Of a stretch of DNA of 5,474 bases, positions 1-5,474 are shown in pieces; position 1 is the stretch's first letter; each line of letters starts with the position of its first letter. Source of the DNA: UBA6136 sp041158345 (lineage in GTDB: Bacteria > Pseudomonadota > Gammaproteobacteria > Methylococcales > Methylococcaceae); the NCBI GenBank assembly GCA_041158345.1, contig JBEBBO010000004.1, positions 1 through 5,474 on the forward strand, in the 5' to 3' direction. Both the position numbers and the translations under genes were made by a program. The notes below the pieces were generated by a model. That model saw only the letters and a list, made by a program, of their open reading frames with translations. It made no database searches and was not told the DNA's origin.

Positions 1-543
1 TACGTTGCTCCATCAATCCTCCAGGTGCCTGGCGCTACCGATGTGGCCGTAGAGTTCTTTACCTTATCGAAAAGCTACAACATGCCGGGATGGCGAGTTG
101 GCTTCATGTGCGGAAACCGCGAACTGGTTGCCGCTTTGGGACGCATTAAGTCATACCTTGACTACGGTACCTTTGCACCGATTCAGGTCGCAGCCATTAC
201 CGCGCTTGAGGGTCCTCAGGACTGCGTTCAGGAAATCTGCAACATTTACAAAGGACGCCGAGATGTCCTTTGGTCCAGTTTGGCTGGAATCGGCTGGGAA
301 ATTGAAAAACCTAAAGCCACGATGTTCATGTGGGCCCCCATTCCAGAACCCTATCGACACCTTGGCTCACTCGAGTTTGCCAAGAAAGTTCTTCTGGAAG
401 CCCAAGTTGCCGTGTCTCCCGGCATTGGATTTGGCGACTTTGGTGATGACCATGTCCGCTTCAGCCTTATCGAGAATGAACACCGCACCCGACAGGCCGT
501 CAGAGGCATCAAGAACATGATGCGAAAGGACGGATTGGCCTAA
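1..543 (+). CDS. alaC: Alanine transaminase AlaC, C-terminal part (5' end outside window)
   Basis: This is a PLP-dependent class I/II (fold type I) aminotransferase of the AlaC/YfdZ branch, a cytoplasmic enzyme that interconverts pyruvate plus glutamate with alanine plus 2-oxoglutarate. The frame is open from the first base, so the gene starts outside the window. 180 residues are visible, against about 410 in full-length E. coli AlaC. The Schiff-base lysine is in TLSKSYNMPGWR (Lys at 70-72), followed by the arginine that contacts the PLP phosphate (94-96). The segments GTFAPIQVAAITALEG, GSLEFAKKVLLEA and VSPGIGFGDFGDDHVRF follow in the order I recall for E. coli AlaC. The arginine of HVRF (457-459) is the expected substrate-carboxylate binder. 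It ends in TAA 38 bp before hom on the same strand, so co-transcription with hom and thrC is likely. Family assignment is strong. The exact substrate is inferred from similarity. Confidence 0.93.
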   Translation, partial: YVAPSILQVPGATDVAVEFFTLSKSYNMPGWRVGFMCGNRELVAALGRIKSYLDYGTFAPIQVAAITALEGPQDCVQEICNIYKGRRDVLWSSLAGIGWEIEKPKATMFMWAPIPEPYRHLGSLEFAKKVLLEAQVAVSPGIGFGDFGDDHVRFSLIENEHRTRQAVRGIKNMMRKDGLA

Positions 544-569
544 GGCCGCAACCCAGAACAGGAACACCC

Positions 570-575
570 AGAGGA
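570..575 (+). promoter_or_regulatory. Ribosome binding site fixing the TTG start of hom
   Basis: AGAGGA lies six bases before the TTG at 582. It is a good Shine-Dalgarno match at good spacing. Together with the family N-terminus that begins right after the TTG, it decides the start codon. No ATG occurs in this frame before residue 125. Confidence 0.7.
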
Positions 576-581
576 ATCGCC

Positions 582-1892
582 TTGAAACCCGTATCCATCG
601 GCTTACTCGGTCTTGGCACAGTGGGCGGCGGCACAGTCAGCGTGCTGCAACGAAACGCAAGTGAGATCACCCGCCGCGCCGGCCGGGCCATCAAGATCCA
701 CTCGGCATCCGCAAGAGACCTTTCTCGAGCTCGAATTTGTGACATCCAGGGCATCCACCTGACGAGCGACCCCTTCAGTATCGTCAATGACCCTGAAATC
801 GACATCGTCGTCGAACTGATCGGCGGGATTAATCCTGCCCGCGAATTGGTTCTCAAGGCCCTGGAGAACGGTAAACACGTGGTGACTGCCAACAAGGCGC
901 TCATTGCGCTTCACGGGAATGAAATCTTCGCCAAGGCCCGGGAAAAAGGACTCATGGTAGCCTTTGAAGCCGCTGTCGCTGGAGGCATTCCGGTCATCAA
1001 GGCGATCAGGGAGGGCCTTGCAGGCAACACCGTGGAGTGGTTGGCCGGCATCATCAATGGCACCTGTAACTTCATTCTTACCGAAATGCGCGACAAGGGT
1101 CGAAGCTTTTCGGATGTCCTCAGCGACGCCCAAGCCCTAGGCTATGCGGAGGCCGATCCGACATTCGACATCGAAGGGATCGACGCCGCCCATAAACTAA
1201 CAATCCTGGCCTCAATTGCTTTTGGCATCCCACTGCAAGCCGACAAAGTCGCGATCGAGGGAATCACCGGGATTACTGCCATGGACGTCAACTATGCGGA
1301 AGCTCTGGGTTACCGCATAAAGCTCCTTGGAATCGCTCGAAGGGCGTCACGCGGCATCGAACTTCGCGTCCACCCGACCCTCATTCCATATCGGCGTCTG
1401 ATCGCTAACGTCGACGGCGTGATGAATGCCGTCTTGGTGAAGGCCGATGCCGTCGGATCCACGTTGTATTATGGTGCCGGCGCCGGCGCCGAACCCACCG
1501 CGTCAGCGGTCGTTGCAGACCTCGTGGACGTAGTTCGCACACTGACATCCGACCCTGACAACCGCGTTCCTCACCTGGCTTTTCAGCCCGGAGCAATTGC
1601 AGAACTCCCGATTCTCCCGATCGGTGAAATCGAAAGCGCCTATTACCTTCGGCTCAGTGCCAGCGATCAGCCCGGCGTCCTCGCTGATGTGACCCGGATT
1701 CTCGCCGATCATGCGATCAGCATTGAGGCCATTCTCCAAAAGGAACCGCCTGAGGGCGAAAATTCCCTGCCGGTGATCATGCTGACGCACCGAGTGCTTG
1801 AAAAAGAACTCGATCAAGCCATCATGCAGATCGAGGCATTACCCACGATTAACGGGCCCATCAAGCGCATTCGCGTCGAATCCATGGGCTAA
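582..1892 (+). CDS. hom: Homoserine dehydrogenase
   Basis: It reduces L-aspartate 4-semialdehyde to L-homoserine with NAD(P)H in the cytoplasm, at the branch toward threonine and methionine. The product is 436 residues, the usual length of the monofunctional ACT-containing enzyme of proteobacteria, with no fused aspartate kinase. The N-terminal Rossmann domain carries GLGTVG (residues 10-15). TANKALIA (about 102-109) follows, then the catalytic domain with GIINGT (156-161). DIEGIDAAHKL holds Asp201 and Lys205, matching the Asp/Lys pair known from yeast homoserine dehydrogenase. A C-terminal ACT domain spans roughly 354-436 and starts near YYLRLSASDQPGVLADVTRI; this is the usual site of feedback control by threonine, which is inferred here. 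Translation starts at TTG with an AGAGGA Shine-Dalgarno. The gene sits 38 bp after alaC and 35 bp before thrC, consistent with one operon. Confidence 0.97.
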   Translation: MKPVSIGLLGLGTVGGGTVSVLQRNASEITRRAGRAIKIHSASARDLSRARICDIQGIHLTSDPFSIVNDPEIDIVVELIGGINPARELVLKALENGKHVVTANKALIALHGNEIFAKAREKGLMVAFEAAVAGGIPVIKAIREGLAGNTVEWLAGIINGTCNFILTEMRDKGRSFSDVLSDAQALGYAEADPTFDIEGIDAAHKLTILASIAFGIPLQADKVAIEGITGITAMDVNYAEALGYRIKLLGIARRASRGIELRVHPTLIPYRRLIANVDGVMNAVLVKADAVGSTLYYGAGAGAEPTASAVVADLVDVVRTLTSDPDNRVPHLAFQPGAIAELPILPIGEIESAYYLRLSASDQPGVLADVTRILADHAISIEAILQKEPPEGENSLPVIMLTHRVLEKELDQAIMQIEALPTINGPIKRIRVESMG

Positions 1893-1927
1893 TTGCCCCG
1901 ACTCCATTATCGAAAATTGCTCACGCC

Positions 1928-3070
1928 ATGACTCAAGCAAACCGCTACACCGGACTGATTGACCGATACCGTAACCGACTGCCTGTCGCGCCGGAAACCC
2001 GTGCCATCAGCCTCTCCGAGGGTAATACCCCGCTGATCCAGCTCATCAATATTCCGCGACTGATCGGCAAAAATGTCGACCTTTACGTCAAGTTTGAAGG
2101 CCTGAACCCCACCGGCTCCTTCAAGGACCGCGGAATGACCATGGCGGTGACCAAAGCAGTTGAAGCAGGCAGCAAAGCCATCGTCTGCGCATCCACAGGC
2201 AACACATCGGCCGCCGCAGCGGCTTATGCGGCTCGGGCAGGAATTCACTGCTACGTCCTGATTCCTGACGGCAAGATTGCTTTGGGCAAACTAGCCCAGG
2301 CCATGATTCATGGCGCCAAAGTGTTGCAGATTCAGGGCAACTTTGATGACGGCATGCGCCTGGTCAAAGAGATTGCGGATCATGCACCCGTCACGATCGT
2401 GAACTCCATCAATCCGTTCCGTCTTCAGGGTCAAAAGACCGCGTCGTTCGAAATCATCGAGGCGCTTGGACGCGCCCCGGATTACCATTGCCTCCCGGTA
2501 GGCAACGCCGGGAACATCACCGCCCATTGGATCGGCTACACTGAAGCCACCTGCTCAGGCGGCGAATGCCCAACACAAGCCTGCGCCTTTTGCCAAGGCA
2601 ACTGCAGCTACACCGGCCTTGGAAAATTGGCTGACAACCGCCCCGTCATGGTGGGTTATCAGGCCTCTGGTGCCGCCCCATTCCTGCGCGGTGACATGGT
2701 CGATGAACCTGAAACCATTGCTACTGCCATCCGGATTGGCCACCCTCAATCCTGGCATCAAGCTTGGGCAGCGCAAAAAGAGTCCGGCGGCTGGTTTGAC
2801 GAATTAACCGATGCTGAAATCTTGGAAACGCAGAAGCTTCTCTCTGAAAAAGAAGGCATTTTCTGCGAACCCGCTTCAGCCACCTCTGTGGCCGGCGTCC
2901 TTCGCGACCTTCGATCCGGCAAAATTCCGGAGGGCAAGACCGTCGTCTGCACTCTGACTGGCAATGGCCTCAAAGATCCAGACACGGCTATCGGCCAGTG
3001 CGATATTCAGCCGAGCAAGGTACCGGCCACTCTCGACGCGGTAAAGGGAGCGATCCTAGAAACCTTTTAG
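1928..3070 (+). CDS. thrC: Threonine synthase with a cysteine-rich insertion
   Basis: This PLP enzyme (fold type II) converts O-phospho-L-homoserine to L-threonine and phosphate, the last step of threonine synthesis. Family signatures are clear: RYTGLI at residues 6-11, NPTGSFKDRGM with PLP lysine 66, ASTGNTSAAAA (88-98), the phosphate-binding loop PVGNAGN (190-196), and TGNGLKDPD near the C-terminus (Thr344 onward). It has 380 residues, about 20 more than the short-form enzyme I know from related bacteria. The extra length falls right after GNAGNITAHWIGYTE, where residues 209-226 hold Cys209, 214, 219, 222 and 226. The flanking sequence returns to the family pattern at VMVGYQASGAAP. The ATG start fits the family N-terminus, but no strong Shine-Dalgarno precedes it (only GAAAA at 1912-1916). 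It is probably co-transcribed with hom. The phosphohomoserine supplier, homoserine kinase, is not in the window. Confidence 0.96.
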   Translation: MTQANRYTGLIDRYRNRLPVAPETRAISLSEGNTPLIQLINIPRLIGKNVDLYVKFEGLNPTGSFKDRGMTMAVTKAVEAGSKAIVCASTGNTSAAAAAYAARAGIHCYVLIPDGKIALGKLAQAMIHGAKVLQIQGNFDDGMRLVKEIADHAPVTIVNSINPFRLQGQKTASFEIIEALGRAPDYHCLPVGNAGNITAHWIGYTEATCSGGECPTQACAFCQGNCSYTGLGKLADNRPVMVGYQASGAAPFLRGDMVDEPETIATAIRIGHPQSWHQAWAAQKESGGWFDELTDAEILETQKLLSEKEGIFCEPASATSVAGVLRDLRSGKIPEGKTVVCTLTGNGLKDPDTAIGQCDIQPSKVPATLDAVKGAILETF

Positions 3071-3109
3071 ACATATAACCCCATAGAGTTGGAAAGCTAG
3101 CCCCACAAT

Positions 3110-3140
3110 CGGATAAAGCACGCTATGCGTGTTTTATCCG
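3110..3140 (+). terminator. Strong hairpin after thrC, candidate terminator
   Basis: Arms 3110-3123 and 3127-3140 form a 14-pair stem with one G-U pair and a three-base TAT loop, 39 bp after the thrC stop. The inner CACGC/GCGTG core is flanked by ATAAAG on the left and GTTTTATCC on the right. It could therefore act as an A-tract/U-tract intrinsic terminator, possibly in both directions. The T run is short and interrupted, and no further T run follows the full stem. An operator or a processed RNA structure is the alternative. Confidence 0.45.
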
Positions 3141-3148
3141 TTACTGCA

Positions 3149-3189
3149 ATTATTCGGGCACCGGAGAAGGCGCTTTTGCCCGGAATAAT
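3149..3189. repeat. Second inverted repeat in the thrC-acyltransferase gap
   Basis: Arms 3149-3160 (ATTATTCGGGCA) and 3177-3189 pair over 12 positions with one extra G in the right arm. Inside them a small AAG/CTT stem (3167-3169 with 3173-3175) can also form. No T tract follows, so it does not look like a standard terminator of + strand transcription. It starts eight bases after the preceding hairpin. Function unknown. Confidence 0.5.
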
Positions 3190-3193
3190 AAAG

Positions 3194-3205
3194 GGATACG
3201 TATCC
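3194..3205. promoter_or_regulatory. Perfect 12-bp palindrome upstream of the acyltransferase
   Basis: GGATACGTATCC is its own reverse complement and lies 61 bp before the likely ATG of the acyltransferase. Its GGATA/TATCC ends also occur in the arms of the hairpin at 3110-3140. A regulator-binding site is possible from position and symmetry alone. No family of regulator can be named. No convincing -35/-10 pair was found nearby: TTGCCC at 3176-3181 with TATCCT at 3201-3206 is a poor match with 19-bp spacing. Confidence 0.3.
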
Positions 3206-3266
3206 TAAAGACCCCCGGCAAATCATCTCAAGGCGACCGAATCTGTTGTCGTTTCATCACAGCCCC

Positions 3267-5264
3267 ATGAAATACCGAGCTGATCTAGATGGATTAAGAG
3301 CCATTGCGATCGTTCCCGTTGTCCTCTTTCATTCTTTTCCCCTCATCGTCACGGGCGGCTTCATAGGGGTTGATATCTTTTTCGTCATTTCTGGCTTCCT
3401 TATCACTCAAATCATCACTGACGAACTCGAGAAAGATCAATTCACGCTCACGCGTTTCTACGCCAAGAGAATCCGGCGAATTACTCCCGCCTTAGTCTTG
3501 TCATTTCTTGGTGTGAGCCTGATGGGCTGGCTCTTTCTGTTCCCGCACGAGTTTATCCAGTTGGGTCGGCACATTCTGGCCAGTGCCGGCCTCTACGAAA
3601 ACTTCCTTCTTCTGAAGGAAGTCAACTACTTTGATCGAGCAGCTGAAACCAAACCACTCTTGCATGTCTGGAGCCTCGCAGTAGAAGAGCAGTTTTACCT
3701 CGTCTGGCCTTTACTCCTCATCTTCGCAAAAACTGTACGTCTTAATTTTTTCTGGCTTGCGACGATCATCTGGATCATCTCGCTTACATCCAACCTAGTC
3801 GTCACGTCGGGAGCAGCAGATCGCGCCTTCTTCTTACCATGGACCAGAGCATGGGAACTAATGACTGGCGCCTTGATTGCCCTTGCACCCGGCATCTTCG
3901 TAGCTCAGGTTGCACGCCATCGAAACATGCTTTCTATCTTGGGGAGCCTGCTAGTGGTTGTCGGATTTCTCATCATCGATAAAACGTGGGCCTTTCCGGG
4001 GGTCTCGGCGAGTTTGCCAACCCTCGGCGCTTGCATACTTATAGCAGCCGGATCCCAGGGCTGGATCAATAAGCACGTACTAGCTAAACCCGCTCTCATT
4101 TTTATCGGAAAAATAAGCTACCCACTTTACCTCTGGCACTGGCCGCTTTTTTCCTTTTTGTACCTTCTAGAAGGTAAAGATAGTGCTCCAGAACTCCGTG
4201 CCTTACTGATCTTGGCATCTTTCTGTCTAGCAAGCATCACGACCTATTGGATTGAAAACCCAATACGAAACAACAAGCGAGACAGGTGGCCCATTTGGTT
4301 ACTCATCATGAGCATGCTTACGGTCGTAGGTATCGGATTTGCAATCAAACTTCGAGTTATTCTGCCTCGAGCAAACTCATCAACCACTATTAAAATTGCA
4401 AATGCCGTTAATGATTTCGACTATCCAAGAGGCCTTCAAATCACATCCAATGCGCCAACGGGCATTTATGAGACGCAGGGTCTTTCCGGAGGAGTTACTC
4501 TGATCTTGGGAGACTCCCACGGGATGCAATATTCATCCCGAATCGTAAAAACCACACAGATCTCTCCCGAAGCTCATAACAAAGCAATCTTTGCGACCTA
4601 TTCCTCCTGCCCCCCCATACCCGGCGTTTTCACAGGGTGGGACGAAAGCAATGACAGACCTCTTTGGGCAAATGAGAAAGCCTGTGAAAGCATCAAGCAG
4701 TACGCCTTTAATCTGGCCCTTGAGGGCAAGGTCGATGTTTTAGTGATCAGCGGAATCTGGAATGGCTACTTTGCAGGGGTTGATGGCACCGCCTCAGGCA
4801 ACAAAGGCTATTACGTTATTAGGAACAAACACCGCTTTCCTCTGGAAACTCCGGAGGGGGTGGCTGCCGCATTAGAAAACCTCAGGGATTTTTTGAATTC
4901 AACCCCCAAAACCCTGCGAACCATCATTGTCTTGGATAATCCTAGCGGCCAGGATTTCGATCCAACGGGGGATGTGAGAAACCTCAGAAAACCCTGGACA
5001 ACAGAGACCAAAAGCTCTCAGCGTGTAGGAGTGGACCCTCGCTCGCAAAAAATAAATAATCTTTTGCGGGAGATAGCCCGTGATCTGGGCGTAGAAACGT
5101 TCGATCCATCTGCTTACTATTGCATAGACGGCCTATGCCAAACGCGCGATGAATCAGGCCGTCCCATTTATCGGGACGTCAATCACCTCACTTCGACGTT
5201 CATCCGCGAGCAAATGACCGCCATTGATGGGTGGATCTCGACACAACACAAGACCCACCCCTAA
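3267..5264 (+). CDS. Membrane O-acyltransferase, acyltransferase-3 plus SGNH domain (OafA/YrhL type)
   Basis: This is an inner-membrane protein that probably transfers acetyl or another acyl group to a surface glycan such as O-antigen or exopolysaccharide. The acceptor cannot be read from the sequence. From the ATG it has 665 residues, typical for the fused family. The acyltransferase-3 domain (about 1-370, some ten or eleven membrane segments) shows Arg11 and His22 (the R-X10-H motif), GGFIGVDIFFVISGFLIT (30-47), HVWSLAVEEQFY (133-144) and SYPLYLWHWP (284-293). The periplasmic SGNH domain (about 405-660) has GDSH with Ser417 and a C-terminal DVNH with Asp637 and His640, so its catalytic set appears intact. 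The ATG at 3267 begins MKYRADLDGLRA, the usual family start. A TTG at 3246 adds seven residues and has a weak AAGG at 3230-3233. No strong Shine-Dalgarno supports either start. It is separated from thrC by three dyads and is probably its own unit. Confidence 0.93.
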   Translation: MKYRADLDGLRAIAIVPVVLFHSFPLIVTGGFIGVDIFFVISGFLITQIITDELEKDQFTLTRFYAKRIRRITPALVLSFLGVSLMGWLFLFPHEFIQLGRHILASAGLYENFLLLKEVNYFDRAAETKPLLHVWSLAVEEQFYLVWPLLLIFAKTVRLNFFWLATIIWIISLTSNLVVTSGAADRAFFLPWTRAWELMTGALIALAPGIFVAQVARHRNMLSILGSLLVVVGFLIIDKTWAFPGVSASLPTLGACILIAAGSQGWINKHVLAKPALIFIGKISYPLYLWHWPLFSFLYLLEGKDSAPELRALLILASFCLASITTYWIENPIRNNKRDRWPIWLLIMSMLTVVGIGFAIKLRVILPRANSSTTIKIANAVNDFDYPRGLQITSNAPTGIYETQGLSGGVTLILGDSHGMQYSSRIVKTTQISPEAHNKAIFATYSSCPPIPGVFTGWDESNDRPLWANEKACESIKQYAFNLALEGKVDVLVISGIWNGYFAGVDGTASGNKGYYVIRNKHRFPLETPEGVAAALENLRDFLNSTPKTLRTIIVLDNPSGQDFDPTGDVRNLRKPWTTETKSSQRVGVDPRSQKINNLLREIARDLGVETFDPSAYYCIDGLCQTRDESGRPIYRDVNHLTSTFIREQMTAIDGWISTQHKTHP

Positions 5265-5270
5265 TCCGGC

Positions 5271-5300
5271 GACTCAATTCGTTCGAAGTCAGGCTTTTTT
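5271..5300 (+). terminator. Weak candidate terminator after the acyltransferase
   Basis: GACT (5271-5274) and AGTC (5287-5290) pair, with a two-pair inner extension and a GTTC loop. Four bases later comes a run of six T (5295-5300). The stem is short and bulged. The T run overlaps the end of the convergent minus-strand gene, where it encodes lysines, so it could be coincidence. Confidence 0.25.
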
Positions 5301-5474
5301 CAGAAAGCAGGCCTTGAGCATATAACTCACATTGTCGATTTTGCAGTCGACCTCATGATCTCCATCTCGAAGACGGATGTTTTTAGCTTTCGTCCCTTTT
5401 TTCAGTGTTATATATGTTGAGTTGACGTTTTTTTTCTTGTTAAGGATTAATTTATCGTATTCTTTGTTCTGCTT
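5289..5474 (-). CDS. C-terminal end of an unrecognised minus-strand gene
   Basis: On the minus strand the frame is open from the right edge to a TGA at 5291-5289, giving 61 residues; the 5' part lies outside the window. The peptide is rich in lysine and asparagine and ends in ...NVSYMLKACFLKKA. Before that comes a stretch with alternating hydrophobic and polar residues (YITLKKGTKAKNIRLRDGD), consistent with beta strands. It is not recognised as any family. It converges on the acyltransferase with 24 bp between the stop codons. G+C is about 37% (68 of 186 bases), clearly below the amino-acid genes, which suggests acquired or surface-associated DNA. Support as coding comes from the uninterrupted frame to the edge, protein-like composition and the sensible convergent spacing. 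The short length leaves some doubt. Confidence 0.6.
   Translation of the reverse strand, partial: KQNKEYDKLILNKKKNVNSTYITLKKGTKAKNIRLRDGDHEVDCKIDNVSYMLKACFLKKA

Noticed and set aside
98..520. 140-codon + strand frame inside alaC
   Set aside because: It is an out-of-frame shadow of the aminotransferase, which carries all recognisable motifs.
1062..1070. Cysteine in NGTCNF of homoserine dehydrogenase, where Thr, Gly or Ser is common
   Set aside because: This position varies within the family to my knowledge and is not one of the catalytic residues, so it is not a defect.
603..1133. 176-codon open frame on the minus strand opposite hom, and similar ones at 509-904 and 1503-1817
   Set aside because: They lie wholly or almost wholly opposite hom, whose protein is unmistakable. 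Their translations resemble no family and have no supporting start context.
1478..1491. 14-bp perfect palindrome CGGCGCCGGCGCCG inside hom
   Set aside because: It encodes the conserved Gly-Ala repeat GAGAGAE of homoserine dehydrogenase with G+C-rich codons, so codon content explains it.
1893..1927. Lack of a strong Shine-Dalgarno before thrC
   Set aside because: The ATG agrees with the family N-terminus. Weak sites are common inside operons, so this is not worth a separate finding.
3071..3109. Possible small RNA or tRNA between thrC and the first hairpin
   Set aside because: No cloverleaf, conserved tRNA arm or other RNA family signature could be made out. The only symmetry is the short GCTAGC at 3096-3101.
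1..5474. CRISPR array, insertion sequence, attachment site or defence/toxin genes
   Set aside because: No direct-repeat array, transposase motif, flanking duplication or recognisable defence domain was seen anywhere in the window.

Overview
The window reads as ordinary proteobacterial chromosome, most like a beta- or gammaproteobacterium. This rests on recognising the AlaC, homoserine dehydrogenase and threonine synthase sequences as the proteobacterial forms, and on the tight gene order alaC-hom-thrC, which I know from those groups. No database search was possible, so the genus is open. The three amino-acid genes have G+C in the high 50s in the stretches I counted.

Layout. Positions 1-543 hold the C-terminal 180 residues of an alanine/glutamate-pyruvate type aminotransferase (AlaC), cut by the left edge. 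After 38 bp comes hom (582-1892, TTG start with a good Shine-Dalgarno), and after 35 bp more thrC (1928-3070). All three are on the + strand and probably form one transcript. Hom makes homoserine from aspartate semialdehyde. ThrC makes threonine from phosphohomoserine. The homoserine kinase between these steps is not in the window. AlaC interconverts alanine and 2-oxoglutarate with pyruvate and glutamate.

Positions 3071-3266 are non-coding and contain three consecutive dyad symmetries. The first may be the thrC terminator. Next is a membrane acyltransferase (about 3267-5264) of the OafA/YrhL type, with an acyltransferase-3 membrane domain fused to a C-terminal SGNH domain. It probably O-acylates a surface polysaccharide. 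Its base composition is lower and patchier in G+C than the upstream genes. Converging on it from the right edge is the last 61 codons of a minus-strand gene (5289-5474) at about 37% G+C, which I do not recognise. The right side therefore looks like the start of a cell-surface or otherwise variable region next to a conserved amino-acid operon.

No clearly new multi-gene system is visible. The most unusual item is a cysteine-rich insertion of about 20 residues (five Cys in 18 residues) in threonine synthase. Next are the clustered dyads between thrC and the acyltransferase, and the AT-rich unidentified gene at the right edge.
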